Source of the DNA: Phycisphaerales bacterium
Lineage (GTDB): Bacteria; Planctomycetota; Phycisphaerae; Phycisphaerales; UBA1924
Length of the DNA stretch: 64,000 nucleotides
Assembly: GCA_020847535.1 (NCBI GenBank)
Contig: JADLBU010000029.1
Span: 1-64,000, forward strand
Reading direction: 5' to 3'
Shown here piece after piece: positions 1-9,678 of this stretch (the first letter of the stretch is position 1; every line of letters begins with the position of its first letter). Under the pieces are notes generated by a model. It was not told the origin of the DNA, did not search any database, and worked only from the letters and a program-made list of their open reading frames with translations. A program made the position numbers and the translations under genes.

Positions 1-96
1 AGCGGCCTTCGATCCTACTTGCGCTCAACGCAACGCCGGCCGGACATCGTCAGCGCCTACTTCCGTGAAGAGCACGTTCGTTACGCCGCCGCGTGA
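1..96 (+). CDS. 3' end of an unrecognised gene (partial)
   Basis: An open frame enters from the left edge and stops with TGA at 94-96, giving 31 residues ending HVRYAAA. The composition (Arg-rich, with YLR and SAYFRE) would suit the tail of a globular protein, possibly a recombinase or transposase, but this is too little to assign. The next gene starts about 250 bp further on. Confidence 0.35.
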   Translation, partial: SGLRSYLRSTQRRPDIVSAYFREEHVRYAAA

Positions 97-344
97 GATG
101 TCAAAACAATACAGACCGGGGTAGGAAGCTTGCGCCGGGCATAGCGAGGCCCCGAGACCTGGGTGCCGGTTTCGTCGTAGGAGTACTGGCCAGGCATGCC
201 GCGCTGGTGCAGCACGGTGAGCGCGGGGCTGCCATTGATGATCCCACCATCAAATCGGACGCGACGGTTGATTGACATTCCGCGCTTCCCTCCCCATTAG
301 CACAACAGTATGCTACCGAGTAGCTTGCAGGCTTGGAGTAGCTC

Positions 345-1021
345 ATGAAGACTCGAGCAATGATTGGATCTGTCGGTACGCTTCTTGCGGTTGGAACTGC
401 CGCGGGTCAGTCCTTCAACATCGATTTCGGACCGATCGACAACCAGACGCCGGGTGCGTCATATGGGGGGGGGCCACCCAAAGCGGTCCTTGGAACGCAG
501 TCAACAAGCTACTCATTGATCTCGTTGCAACGGACGGCTCACTTACCGCGGTGCGGATTGGTAGCAATCGCATGACAACTGGATTCGCCCCCTTTGACGG
601 AGCCTCAGATGAGGAGGCGGCGTTGATGGAGGACTTCGGGTTCGGAAATGCGATGGACACGGGTGCCAACTATCAGGTGATTGGCCTTGAACCAGGGTGG
701 TACGACTTCTACATCTACGCGTGGGCAGGCATGTCGCCCGGATACACAGAAAGCATTGTCACACTAGGTGTGCTTGGCGACGTCCACACGCACTTCACTT
801 CGGTGTGGCCGGGCAAGCATGTGGAAGGGGAAACCTACGGCAAGCTCACCATCGAGGTTACCGAGCCGAACAGCAACATCGGCATGGGCCTGGTTCCCCT
901 CGGCGGCGAACTCGACCCTGTCTCCGTCATCAACGGCCTCCAGATCGTCCAGATCCCCGCGCCGGCGGCGGGGCTGCCGCTCCTGGTCGGATGCGCCTTG
1001 ATGCGCCGGCGACGATCGTGA
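345..1021 (+). pseudogene. PEP-CTERM-like secreted protein, frameshifted in a G9 tract
   Basis: Starts at ATG 345, six bases after a TTGGAG ribosome-binding site. The first frame gives a signal peptide (MKTRAMIGSVGTLLAVGTAAG) and then SFNIDFGP, a beginning typical of PEP-CTERM proteins. At the nine-G run (465-473) it runs out of the correct frame and would stop at 575. The rest of the protein, from GATQSGPWNAV to the stop at 1021, is in another frame. One extra G, or two fewer, joins them into roughly 225 residues. The C-terminus is a sorting-signal-like tail: IPAPAAG, a hydrophobic stretch, then MRRRRS. This tail is the kind recognised by exosortases (family knowledge). A sequencing error in the homopolymer, true decay and phase variation all remain possible. 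Confidence 0.7.
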
Positions 1022-1035
1022 GCGAGCCTTGATAG

Positions 1036-1063
1036 AAAAACACCCGGCCGATGCGGCCGGGTG
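1036..1063 (-). terminator. intrinsic terminator of clpC
   Basis: A perfect 9-bp stem (CACCCGGCC / GGCCGGGTG, 1041-1063) with a 5-nt loop. Read on the minus strand it is followed by a run of T (the AAAAA at 1036-1040). It lies about 30 bp past the clpC stop. Confidence 0.85.
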
Positions 1064-1095
1064 CGTTGTGTTCTGACTTCGCTTTCATTGACGGC

Positions 1096-3708
1096 TTACG
1101 TCGATCCAGCGCCCGCGCCCACAGGCTTATCCCCATCCGTTTTCCCACCCCCACCGCTCGCCGGCGCTGCCGGCGTCGCAGCGGGCGCCTCGGCGGGCTT
1201 GCTGTCGAAGAACAGGTGCTCCTCGAGCTTGCCATCGGCGCCCGTGCGGCGCGTCACGATGATCTTCGCCGGTGACTTGATGTCGCCGGTCAGGAGCATC
1301 TCCGAGAGCGGATCCTCGACGTAGGTTCCGATCGAGCGACGGAGCGGGCGAGCGCCGTAGTCGGGGTTGTACCCCTTCTCGATCAGGAAGTCCTTGGCCG
1401 GCTGGTCCAGCTCGAGGACGTAGCCCTGATGCGTGAGGCGCTTGGAGACCTTGCCCACCTCGTAATCGACGATGCGGGTGAGGTCTTCCTTGGTCAATGG
1501 GCGGAAGACGATGATGTCATCGAGTCGGTTGATGAACTCGGGCCGGAAGAACCGCTCGACTTCCTTCATCAGGATCGACTTGATGTTGTCGAAGTCGCTG
1601 GATTCGGTCCGCTTGCCGAAGCCGAAGCCCGCGCCGCCCCTGATCAGGTCAGCACCGATGTTGCTGGTCATGATCAGGACGGTGTTCTTGAAGTCGACGT
1701 TGCGGCCGAAGGAGTCGGTCAGGCGACCCTCCTCCATGATCTGGAGGAGCATGTTGAAGACATCGGGGTGGGCCTTCTCGACCTCATCCAGCAGCACCAC
1801 CGAGTACGGCCGGCGGCGTATGCGCTCGGTGAGCTGGCCGCCTTCCTCGTACCCGACGTAGCCGGGAGGAGCGCCGACGAGGCGAGAAACGTTGTGCTTC
1901 TCCATGTACTCGGACATGTCCAGGTGCACGAGGGCTTCCTCGTCTCCGAACATGAACTCGGCCAGTGCCTTGGAGAGCAGCGTCTTGCCGACGCCCGAGG
2001 GGCCGATGAAGATGAAGCTGCCCATCGGCCGCTTGGGATCCTTCAATCCCGCGCGTGCACGGCGGATCGCCTTGGAGATGGCCTTGATCGCCTCCTCCTG
2101 GCTGATCACCTTCTTGTGCAGCTCCTTCTCGAGGTCCAGCAGGCGCTGGGCCTCTTCCTTCTCCAGGCGCTTGAGCGGGACGCCGGTCATCTTGCTGACG
2201 ACCTCGGCGACCACGTCCTCATCGACGACGCCGTCGATTTCCTGGGCCTTGGTTCGCCACTGCTTCTGGATCTCTTCCTTCTTCTTGCGGAGCTGCTCGG
2301 CCTTGTCGCGCAGCTCGGCGGCTCGCTCGTAGTCCGCGGCCTTGACGGCCTCATCCTTCTCGACGCTCAGGCGCTCGATGTCGGCCTCGATCTCGGCGAG
2401 GTCCGGCGGCTTGGTCATCGTGCGGATGCGCACGCGAGCGCCGGCCTCGTCGATGACGTCGATCGACTTGTCGGGCTGCACGCGGCCGGTGATGTAGCGG
2501 CCGGAGAGATCGACCGCGGCCTTGATCGCCTCGTCGGTGATCCGCACCCGGTGGTGCTGCTCGTAGCGGTCGCGAAGGCCCTTGATGATCTCGACGGTCT
2601 GCTCGTTGCTGGGCGGATCGACCGTGATCGCCTGGAATCGCCGGGCCAGCGCGGCATCCTTCTCGATGTACTTGCGGTACTCGTCGAAGGTCGTCGCGCC
2701 GATGCACTGGATCTCACCGCGAGCCAGCGCGGGCTTGAGGACGTTGGAGGCGTCGATCGCGCCCTCAGCGCCGCCGGCGCCGACGAGCGTGTGCAGCTCA
2801 TCGATGAAGAGAACCACATTCTTGGCGCGGCGAACCTCGTTCATGACGGCCTTGATGCGCTCCTCGAACTGTCCGCGATACTTCGTGCCGGCGACCATCA
2901 TCGCCAGATCGAGCACGACCAGCCGCTTGTCGTGCAGGATCTCGGGGACCTCCCCGTTGATGATGCGCTGGGCAAGCCCCTCGACGATCGCGGTCTTGCC
3001 GACGCCGGCCTCGCCGAGGAGGACGGGGTTGTTCTTGGTACGGCGGCAGAGGACCTGCACGACGCGCTCGATCTCGGTCTGGCGACCGATCACGGGGTCG
3101 AGCTGATTTTCCTTGGCCAGTTCGGTCAGGTCACGGCCGAAGCTGTCGAGGGCGGGAGTCTTACTCTTGCCCTTGGCGGCAGCGCCGGTGGATGAACCCA
3201 GCGCGCCCGCGGGGCCTGCACCGGCGGCTTCACCACCGCCGCCCGCGGAAGCGGCATCCTCGTTGCCCTGCCCGGCACCCAGGAGATTCAGGACCTCCTC
3301 GCGGACCTCCTCGAGCTTGAGGGAAAGGTTCATCAGCACCTGGGCGGCGACCCCGTCGTGCTCGCGCAGCAGGCCGAGCAGCAGGTGCTCGGTGCCGACG
3401 TAGTTGTGATTGAGGTTGCGGGCCTCTTCGATCGCGTACTCGATGACCTTCTTGGCCCGGGGGGTCTGGGGCAGCTTGCCCATCGTGACCATCTCGGGCC
3501 CAGCCTTGACGAGCTTCTCGACCTCGAGGCGGACCTTGCGCAGGTCCACATCCAGGTTCTTGAGGACGTTGGCCCCGACGCCGGAGCCCTCCTTGACGAG
3601 TCCGAGCAGGATGTGCTCGGTCCCGATGTACTCGTGGTTGAAGCGCTGTGCCTCCTGATTTGCCAGGGCCATCACCTTGCGGGCTCGATCGGTGAAGCGT
3701 TCGAACAT
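1096..3708 (-). CDS. clpC: ATP-dependent Clp protease ATP-binding subunit ClpC
   Basis: An 870-residue Hsp100 unfoldase that feeds substrates to ClpP in the cytoplasm. Two Clp-N repeats occupy about residues 1-145. A Gly/Ala-rich linker (about 149-180) follows. The first AAA+ module has Walker A GEAGVGKT near 232-239 and Walker B VVLFIDE near 300. A UVR-type coiled segment (about 445-480, [19 protein letters not shown]) marks ClpC rather than ClpA or ClpB. The second AAA+ module has GPSGVGKT near 569-576 and [13 protein letters not shown]. The start MFERFTDRA at 3708 is the family start and has a GGGAGG site upstream; the open frame extends further 5' without support. Length and order are normal for the family. 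No CtsR/McsAB partners are adjacent and no CIRCE element is visible. Confidence 0.97.
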   Translation of the reverse strand: MFERFTDRARKVMALANQEAQRFNHEYIGTEHILLGLVKEGSGVGANVLKNLDVDLRKVRLEVEKLVKAGPEMVTMGKLPQTPRAKKVIEYAIEEARNLNHNYVGTEHLLLGLLREHDGVAAQVLMNLSLKLEEVREEVLNLLGAGQGNEDAASAGGGGEAAGAGPAGALGSSTGAAAKGKSKTPALDSFGRDLTELAKENQLDPVIGRQTEIERVVQVLCRRTKNNPVLLGEAGVGKTAIVEGLAQRIINGEVPEILHDKRLVVLDLAMMVAGTKYRGQFEERIKAVMNEVRRAKNVVLFIDELHTLVGAGGAEGAIDASNVLKPALARGEIQCIGATTFDEYRKYIEKDAALARRFQAITVDPPSNEQTVEIIKGLRDRYEQHHRVRITDEAIKAAVDLSGRYITGRVQPDKSIDVIDEAGARVRIRTMTKPPDLAEIEADIERLSVEKDEAVKAADYERAAELRDKAEQLRKKKEEIQKQWRTKAQEIDGVVDEDVVAEVVSKMTGVPLKRLEKEEAQRLLDLEKELHKKVISQEEAIKAISKAIRRARAGLKDPKRPMGSFIFIGPSGVGKTLLSKALAEFMFGDEEALVHLDMSEYMEKHNVSRLVGAPPGYVGYEEGGQLTERIRRRPYSVVLLDEVEKAHPDVFNMLLQIMEEGRLTDSFGRNVDFKNTVLIMTSNIGADLIRGGAGFGFGKRTESSDFDNIKSILMKEVERFFRPEFINRLDDIIVFRPLTKEDLTRIVDYEVGKVSKRLTHQGYVLELDQPAKDFLIEKGYNPDYGARPLRRSIGTYVEDPLSEMLLTGDIKSPAKIIVTRRTGADGKLEEHLFFDSKPAEAPAATPAAPASGGGGKTDGDKPVGAGAGST

Positions 3709-4118
3709 CTCGTGCCTCCCACTGCTTTCTCGGACCTCACGGATCCGTATGAGTGGTTCGACTCGGAGCACCCCGACGGTTCGGGGCCATACCCAAATTC
3801 AGTCCGCTCACGGCGAATTATCGACGCGCAAGGACTGCCGAACTCCCCCATCCAGGCATCGACCGCCAGCAACCCGGCGATCCTAGGTTCCCATCACCCG
3901 GTCATTACCGGACGTTGGATACCCGGTTGCACATGGGGGGTGCACCAGGGTCCAGATACATCGGTAGCACGAGGCGTGCCGATTGCGCGGAAACGAGAAT
4001 CCGCCTCCGGATGGCCGTTGAGACGGGCGCATGAAGGAAGCGTGACCGCCGGGGATGCGGTTGGGAGATCCTGACTGCCCATCTGGCAGCCGATATTCGG
4101 GATCAGGACGGGTGCTGT
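3709..4118. other. 410-bp intergenic region upstream of clpC
   Basis: Lies between the 5' end of clpC and the 3' end of the lipoprotein gene (both minus strand). It should hold the clpC promoter. I see no convincing -35/-10 pair, CIRCE repeat or gene. A short GTGCAC self-complementary pair near 3927-3945 is the only structure noted. Confidence 0.5.
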
Positions 4119-5282
4119 TTACTTGGAAGCCGAGATCGACCGTGGCGACTGCAGGGCACTGGCATCGGCGATGATCTGGAGCGGGATGATCCGCTCATCG
4201 GTGGCGCTGCTGGTGCGGTCCCGGATGGTGACCTTCAGGGAGTAGGCTCCGACGCTCAGGGTCGCTGGGAGGTCGATGGTGTTGACAAGGTAGAAGTCTC
4301 GGCGCTGGGTGCGGCTGGCATCGGTGACGGTCTGGGCGGGACGGTACCACTGCTGGCGACCATCGGCATCGTGGATCAGCTCGAGCTCCTGGGAGACCTC
4401 GACGACCCACTGAGCGCCATCGACTGTCTGAGCGTCCGATGAGCCTGGGCTGCGCGAGGCGAACTGATCGAGCTCGACGTAGACGATCGCCCGGTGTGCC
4501 CGTCCGGCCAGGAAAGCGCTGTTCACGAAGGGCTCGAAGCGGCCGAAAGAATCGACGCGTCGGCAGAGACCCGCGTACGCGATCCGGATGCCGGCATCCT
4601 TCGAGAGCAGGCGGGCGGCATCCTCCAGGACATCTGCGGTCTTGACGGGATCCCCGGTGATCCCCGGTCCGCGGGTAAGTCCTGTGAAGACATCCCGGGC
4701 AGCGCTGGCGATCCGTTGCTCGGTGGGGGAGAGGATGAGGTTCTTGTCGGGCGCTGCGTGCGTTTCGGTCGCGGCATCGAAGGCGGCGAGCGCGAGGGTT
4801 GCGGCGAGCGGGTTGCCGGCGGCGATCGCACGCTGGGCGAGCATGGTGCGGAGTTCGGCGGATTTGGCTGTGATCTGGGTGTTGATGTCGGTCGCGGGCT
4901 GTTCATCCGCCTGAGCCGGTGCGTCAGCCTCTGGCGCTGGTCCGCTCGCAGCCGGACCGACTTGGGCGATCGCCTCGATGTTCGCGGGTGTGTTGGCCCC
5001 GATGTCGCCCTCGGGCCCCACCGTCCTGCGGGTGGGCGTCGGTTCCTGCGCGAAGGACTCGATGATGTTCGAGGAATCTGCGGCGTTGGCGGTTGCGTTC
5101 GGATCTGCCGCGTGCTCAAGATCTGTCGGTCGCGGCGGTCGGGTGTCGATCTCGCCCGGTTCGCCGGTCGAACTGGCCGTGTTCGTGCAGGCAGCCAGGA
5201 AGGTGCTCGCCGCCCCGATCCCCAGCAGCAGAACCCGTGCATACCCGCTCGCCTCGACCAACGTGCGACAGCTACCAACCAT
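4119..5282 (-). CDS. lipoprotein of unknown function
   Basis: A 387-residue protein with a lipoprotein signal peptide: a hydrophobic run VLLLGIGAAST followed by lipobox LAAC, so the mature protein should start at Cys and be anchored in a membrane. A Pro/Ala/Glu-rich linker covers about residues 35-130. The C-terminal half is more structured and ends in a beta-rich segment (YSLKVTIRDRTSS). The start at 5282 is chosen because AGGAGG lies 8 nt upstream; the open frame extends to 5339 without support. It lies about 150 bp downstream of holA on the same strand. In many bacteria an LPS-assembly lipoprotein neighbours holA, but no LptE resemblance is evident here. Function unknown. Confidence 0.75.
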   Translation of the reverse strand: MVGSCRTLVEASGYARVLLLGIGAASTFLAACTNTASSTGEPGEIDTRPPRPTDLEHAADPNATANAADSSNIIESFAQEPTPTRRTVGPEGDIGANTPANIEAIAQVGPAASGPAPEADAPAQADEQPATDINTQITAKSAELRTMLAQRAIAAGNPLAATLALAAFDAATETHAAPDKNLILSPTEQRIASAARDVFTGLTRGPGITGDPVKTADVLEDAARLLSKDAGIRIAYAGLCRRVDSFGRFEPFVNSAFLAGRAHRAIVYVELDQFASRSPGSSDAQTVDGAQWVVEVSQELELIHDADGRQQWYRPAQTVTDASRTQRRDFYLVNTIDLPATLSVGAYSLKVTIRDRTSSATDERIIPLQIIADASALQSPRSISASK

Positions 5283-5431
5283 GATGCGAGCCTCCTGCTC
5301 ATCTTCCGACCGGCGGGTGATCCATCGCCCGGTGTCCATGACAATCCCACTGGAGTTTGTGGACTTCAGTGTTTATCGGTTGTTCGGGTCAGAGACGTTG
5401 TTTTTCGCCTATGTATCGAGGCCGAGCGGGT

Positions 5432-6535
5432 TCAACGCTTGGCCGATGCCCGTACGCGAGCAAACCGCAGTGACAGGCACTCAAGCGTCCGCTGCGGTTC
5501 CCCGAGCCCCGACTTCTGCCGGGAATCCGCCTCAATGCACGCGCCCAAAAGCCGGGCGGCAAGCGCGGGGGAGGTCCGGCGACCGGCATCGAGGATGACT
5601 TCCTTGCTCTCACCCCAGAGCTTCAGAGCGCCGGCGAGTTGGAAGGGGTTGGCGCCGGCCTTGAGCCCCACGCTGGCGCCGTAGAGCTTGCGGGCAAGAT
5701 CCGTGCAGGCCCAGGTGACCAGGGTCGCCGGCTGGCGCGAGACCTCGACGACCTGCCGCACGTGACCGAGGACTGTCGGTGCATCCGCCGAGAGGAGCAC
5801 GCGCTGAAGATCCCAGGCCTCCTCCTCGCGCGTGAAGCCCACGGATTGGGCAACCATCGCCGCGGTGATCGCACTCTTCCCTGCATTGATCGCTAGCTTG
5901 GCAAGCTCCCCATCGATGCGGCCCAGATCGCAGCCCAGCCGCTCGATGAGAACCTGCGCGGCATCGGGCTTGAGCTCGGCCTTGTGAGCGCTGCTCGCCC
6001 GCTCGATCGCCCAGCTCGCCGCCTCGTGATCCCTCAGCTCATCGCACGAGATGATCGCCCCCACCTTCTCCACCGCCTCATCGAGCTTGCCCTTGTGCCA
6101 GGTCGAGGCCCGCAGCACCAGCGTCGCGCCGTCGGGTGGAGACTGGGCGTATCGCAGCATCAGCCCGCGCGGCGATGTGTCGATCGCCGGGCCGGTTCGC
6201 CGGCCGCTCGCCGCGGGTTTGGCGTGGGGGGCGGGCGCTTCATCCTCATCATCGCCGGCCTTCAGCAGCTTGTCGGCGTTGTCCACGATGACCAGCTTGT
6301 GCCCGGCCATGAGCCCGAACGTGCGGCACTCATCCAGGACATCGGCGACCCGGGCCGAATCGCCATCGAACTGAAAGGTGTCGAAGGCCCCATGAGCCTT
6401 GGCGAGCGCTTCGCGGATCTCGTTGGTGCGCAGCCAGCGGAGGAAGGCATCGGGGCCTTTGAGGATGATGATGCGGAGGTCGGCGAAGAGCTTGCCGGAA
6501 GACTTGGGAGAGGATGGGGCGGCTCGCTTGGCCAT
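5432..6535 (-). CDS. holA: DNA polymerase III delta subunit (clamp loader)
   Basis: 367 residues, the usual size for HolA. The N-terminus reads KLFADLRIIILKGPDAFLRWLRTNEIREAL. The middle has RYAQSPPDGATLVL and LIERLGCDLGRIDGELAKLA, both typical of delta subunits. The C-terminal collar portion has CTDLARKLYG and LKLWGESKEV. It would open the sliding clamp at replication forks as part of the clamp-loader complex. A Pro/Lys-rich stretch near residues 100-120 is an insertion compared with the E. coli protein. Starts at ATG 6535 with no strong Shine-Dalgarno. A cluster of inverted repeats lies directly upstream. Confidence 0.85.
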   Translation of the reverse strand: MAKRAAPSSPKSSGKLFADLRIIILKGPDAFLRWLRTNEIREALAKAHGAFDTFQFDGDSARVADVLDECRTFGLMAGHKLVIVDNADKLLKAGDDEDEAPAPHAKPAASGRRTGPAIDTSPRGLMLRYAQSPPDGATLVLRASTWHKGKLDEAVEKVGAIISCDELRDHEAASWAIERASSAHKAELKPDAAQVLIERLGCDLGRIDGELAKLAINAGKSAITAAMVAQSVGFTREEEAWDLQRVLLSADAPTVLGHVRQVVEVSRQPATLVTWACTDLARKLYGASVGLKAGANPFQLAGALKLWGESKEVILDAGRRTSPALAARLLGACIEADSRQKSGLGEPQRTLECLSLRFARVRASAKR

Positions 6536-6560
6536 GTGGTGGGGAGTATAGAAGTCACGG

Positions 6561-6646
6561 CTAACCGTGCTACCGGATCAACCGTGCCACAAGAGTTGGC
6601 CGTGCCACCGGGGAGCGGAGGAACCGCACCCCGGTGGCACGGTTAG
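6561..6646. repeat. nested inverted repeats built on CCGTGCCACCGG
   Basis: A perfect 13-bp inverted repeat (6601-6613 with 6629-6641) sits inside a longer pair. CTAACCGTGCTACCGG (6561-6576) matches the complement of 6631-6646 with one mismatch. Two more partial direct copies of ACCGTGCCAC lie between. This resembles dispersed palindromic (REP-like) elements, placed in the promoter region of holA. Confidence 0.7.
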
Positions 6647-7004
6647 GTGCATATTACCGGGTCAATGGATGCAGGTTACAAATCAAACGCGTCGATGACC
6701 GTTCCGATTTGCTGCGGGCCTCTTTGGGCTGACAGTGCCGTGGATCGCGCTCGACATGCTCGGGGTCGCGGACAGGTGGCATCGAGCCGGCCGGGATGTC
6801 GACAGAATGTCGAGCTGACTCCTCGCGGGTGGCATCGTTGCAAGTCTTGGTGCGATTCACGCGTTGGCGGTACTTCTCTTCATCCGCCGGCCGAGCCAGA
6901 GCCTGGCGTGGGTTTCCTGGCTTCAGATCGCGTGCTCATTGTGGATGGGCAGGCTCGTCGTATTCGGCGCTCCAGGGGCATGACCCTGCGAAGTGCAAGA
7001 GGAA

Positions 7005-7046
7005 ACACGAAAAACAAACAACCCCGCGGCGCTTGACCGACGGGGT
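7005..7046 (-). terminator. probable terminator of the 7097-7657 gene
   Basis: ACCCCG (7021-7026) pairs with CGGGGT (7041-7046). On the minus strand the hairpin is followed by a T-rich stretch (TGTTTGTTTTTCG). A second weaker hairpin (7056-7062 with 7072-7078) lies just before it. Confidence 0.55.
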
Positions 7047-7096
7047 CGTTGGACTCTCTCCGTCCACGAAGCGGAGAGTGATCGGGAGTGGTTGAC

Positions 7097-7657
7097 TTAC
7101 CGTCGGATCGCCAAGCGGCGAGCATCGAGGAACTCGACCTGCCGGCGGCATTCCCGGCGGAGAAGATCGAGAGCCTGGCGCAGCCTGCGCTTGCTTGCCG
7201 CGTACGAGTGCTCACCAGCGCCGGCGGCATCCAGGCGTTGGCGATTGGCCGAGTGCTCGGCGAGCAGGCGCTTGGCGTAGTCCCGGCGAACGGCCTTGAT
7301 GTTCCTGACAGCGCAGGCGTTGATCTGATCGGCAAGTTCGGGATCGTGCTTCATCTCGCGGAGGGCGGCGACGGCGATCCGTGCTGCGGGGCTCGCACCG
7401 GCCTCAGCGATCTCAAGCAGGATCGAATCGGCGTGCGGGCCGCTCTCCGGCATCGCTCGCCGCGAAGGAGCCTGGATCGCGGTCTCGCGGCGTGCGGTCC
7501 TCACCTCGCCCTGAGAGGAGGTTCCCAGCACGCCCGCGAGCACGCGGAAGAGAAGTTCAACAAGCGGGCGGCGGCTGGATTGAGAGAGGGTGGTGGTGAG
7601 AGCGGGCACGGTCAGTCTCCTGGAAGCGGCCTGTTGGACATTCGGGGAACGCACCAT
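7097..7657 (-). CDS. hypothetical basic helical protein
   Basis: 186 residues, not recognised. The N-terminal 70 residues are Ser/Thr/Arg-rich and look disordered. From about residue 75 it is charged and helical (LLEIAEAGASPAARIAVAALREM; later RRDYAKRLLAEHSANRQRL), ending in an Arg-rich tail. No signal peptide, membrane segment or catalytic motif is visible. The gene has a GGAGGG site about 4 nt before ATG 7657 and its own terminator, which support it over the long opposite-strand frame at the same place. It is divergent from the histidine kinase gene. Function unknown. Confidence 0.55.
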   Translation of the reverse strand: MVRSPNVQQAASRRLTVPALTTTLSQSSRRPLVELLFRVLAGVLGTSSQGEVRTARRETAIQAPSRRAMPESGPHADSILLEIAEAGASPAARIAVAALREMKHDPELADQINACAVRNIKAVRRDYAKRLLAEHSANRQRLDAAGAGEHSYAASKRRLRQALDLLRRECRRQVEFLDARRLAIRR

Positions 7658-7859
7658 CCAACCCTCCGCTCACGCCCGTGCATTCCCGATCTCTTACTCC
7701 CTTCGGGTTGACCCCCACTGAACCCGATCTCTCTTACCCACCTTGCCGCCAACCGGCTTGGTGCTGAGTTGTCGGGTGTGGTTCCGGGGTGTTGCACGCC
7801 TCTGGAAGCAAATCTGGGCAAGCTGGTCGCCCGGTGACCAGGGTGGTTACCCTCCTCCC

Positions 7860-9587
7860 ATGCTGGTGCTGAGCGTCATCCAGGGTCCCGACAAGGGTCG
7901 GCGGTTCCAGTTGCCCGACAACGAGCCGCAGCTTATCGGTCGTTCCAGCGAGGCCCTGCCGATGGAGGACACCACGGTCTCGCGCCGGCACGCGGAGCTG
8001 ACACCCGACGATGGGATCTGGTGGATCCGGGATCTCTCGAGCCAGAACGGGACCTACGTCAACGGTGTGGCGATCAAGGAGCGGACGCGGCTGCGGCCGG
8101 GTGATCAGATCCGTACGGGTTCGACGCTGTTTGTCTTCGGGATCACCGACAGCTCGGATCCGGACATCGTGCGGCTCCTGGGTCCCAACCAGATCGATGC
8201 ATCGGTGGACCGGGCCATCCCCAGCAACGACGACTCGGTGATCCTGTCGGAGCCCGAGCCGCGTGCGGCGGCGGTCGATCATCTGCGCGTCATTTACCAA
8301 CTGACTTCGCTGGTCTCGCAGGCGACCGATCGCCAGCAGCTCCTCAAGGGTGTGATGGAAGTTGTCTTCGAGGAGTTCGAGCCCGAGCGCGGGTTCATCC
8401 TGATGGCCCAGCCGCCGCTTGAGGCCGGGGCAGCGCCCGGAGCTCCCGAGCCGCAGATCGTGCCGGCGGTGGTGAAGTACCTGGTGGCGCCTCGTGATCC
8501 CGATGAGGCCCGCATCAACGTGAGCCGGACGATCGTGCTGCACGCGATCAAGAAGAGCGAAGGTGTCCTCTCGACCAACGCGATGAACGATCCGCGGTTC
8601 AAGGCGGGGGACAGCGTGCAGCGGTTCCATATCCGGTCGGCGATCTGCGCGCCGATCCGTTCCCGGGACAAGGTGTTCGGAGCGATCTATATCGACAGCA
8701 CGCTGGCGAACTACACGTTCACGGCCGAGCAGCTCAACCTGATGAACGCGATCGGCCAGCACACGGGGCTGGCGCTCGCCAACGCCGAGCTGTACTCGGA
8801 GAAGCTGCGCTCAGAGAGGCTGGCGGCGATGGGCGAGGCGGTTGCGGGCCTGTCGCACTCGGTCAAGAACATCCTGCAAGGGCTCAGCGGCGGGGCGGAT
8901 GTGGTGGAGCTGGGACTCAAGAAGGACAACCTGGGGATCGCCAAGCAGGGGTGGGGGATCCTCCGGCGGAACGTGGACCGGATCGTGACGCTGACGGGGA
9001 ACATGCTCGCGTACTCGCGCCAGCGGCGCGTCGAGATCCAGCTCGCCAAGGTTGGCCCGATCCTGGATGATGTGGCGCAGCTGATGCAGTCGCAGGCGGC
9101 GGCCCGCAACGCGGCGTTCATCGTGGATGTGGACCTGGAGATGCCGCCGATCCCGATCGATCCGGAGCTGATCCACCAGGCGCTGATGAACCTGGCGGGC
9201 AACGCGATCGAGGCCGTGGATCCCGAATCTGGCGCGGTGACGGTGCGGGCCCTTTTCCACCCGGCGAGCGGGAGCGCTTCCGGCGGCGGGCACACCAAGG
9301 GTGCCCCGTTCGAAGGCGGCGCCTACGCGGAGATCGCCGTCATCGACAACGGCCCGGGGATTCCGGCGGACCGCTTGCCGTGGCTCTTCGAGCCGTTTAA
9401 CACGACCAAGGGCCTGCGCGGCACCGGGCTGGGGCTCGCGGTCACCAAGCGGATCGTGCAGGAGCACGGGGGGCGCATCGAGATCGAGTCCCACACGGAG
9501 AAGGGTCCGCATCGCGGGACAACGGTAAAGATCCTGCTGCCTGCGGATACCGAGAGCGCGATCGATCCATCAGCGACCGCCGCGTGA
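7860..9587 (+). CDS. FHA-GAF sensor histidine kinase
   Basis: 575 residues, with no membrane segment, so cytoplasmic. An N-terminal FHA domain (about 1-95: LIGRSSEA, SRRHAEL, SSQNGTYVNG) should bind phosphothreonine peptides. A GAF domain follows (about 145-305; the IYIDSTLANYTFTAEQL end is typical). Next comes a dimerisation helix with the phospho-acceptor His333 in LSHSVKNILQG. Last is the HATPase domain with N box NLAGNAIEAV, G1 DNGPGIPADRL and G2 GTGLGLAVT. Starts at ATG 7860, where the FHA fold begins; the in-frame extension upstream is not protein-like. No response regulator lies next to it, so it is an orphan kinase. The FHA input hints at cross-talk with Ser/Thr kinases, which are abundant in planctomycetes (inference). 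Confidence 0.93.
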   Translation: MLVLSVIQGPDKGRRFQLPDNEPQLIGRSSEALPMEDTTVSRRHAELTPDDGIWWIRDLSSQNGTYVNGVAIKERTRLRPGDQIRTGSTLFVFGITDSSDPDIVRLLGPNQIDASVDRAIPSNDDSVILSEPEPRAAAVDHLRVIYQLTSLVSQATDRQQLLKGVMEVVFEEFEPERGFILMAQPPLEAGAAPGAPEPQIVPAVVKYLVAPRDPDEARINVSRTIVLHAIKKSEGVLSTNAMNDPRFKAGDSVQRFHIRSAICAPIRSRDKVFGAIYIDSTLANYTFTAEQLNLMNAIGQHTGLALANAELYSEKLRSERLAAMGEAVAGLSHSVKNILQGLSGGADVVELGLKKDNLGIAKQGWGILRRNVDRIVTLTGNMLAYSRQRRVEIQLAKVGPILDDVAQLMQSQAAARNAAFIVDVDLEMPPIPIDPELIHQALMNLAGNAIEAVDPESGAVTVRALFHPASGSASGGGHTKGAPFEGGAYAEIAVIDNGPGIPADRLPWLFEPFNTTKGLRGTGLGLAVTKRIVQEHGGRIEIESHTEKGPHRGTTVKILLPADTESAIDPSATAA

Positions 9588-9678
9588 CGGCCGGCGGTGT
9601 TGTCAATATGCTGTCGGTACGGGTCCGGAGGCTTGTGGCAAGCGGGAGCCGGTGATCAGGGGATTGTGGAGGCATGCA

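Larger units (their letters stand above)
6536..7096. other. 560-bp gap with a repeat cluster and a terminator
   Basis: Contains the GTGCCACCGG inverted-repeat cluster (6561-6646) and, at its far end, the terminator of the next minus-strand gene. Between about 6660 and 7000 no open frame has a ribosome-binding site or a plausible protein, and I see no RNA gene. Confidence 0.5.

Noticed and set aside
81-278. Small minus-strand open frame with a possible GGGAGGG site
   Set aside because: 65 residues, overlaps the end of the partial gene and matches no family; support is too weak to call it a gene.
1429-3195. Long plus-strand open frame opposite clpC
   Set aside because: A shadow of the high-GC clpC codons; the minus-strand frame is an unmistakable ClpC and the other frame has repetitive, non-protein-like composition.
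3709-4118. CIRCE/CtsR site upstream of clpC
   Set aside because: Looked for the TTAGCACTC-type inverted repeat and the CtsR heptad repeat; neither is present.
7088-7711. Plus-strand open frame opposite the 7097-7657 gene
   Set aside because: The minus strand has a better ribosome-binding site, a more protein-like sequence and a terminator in the right place.
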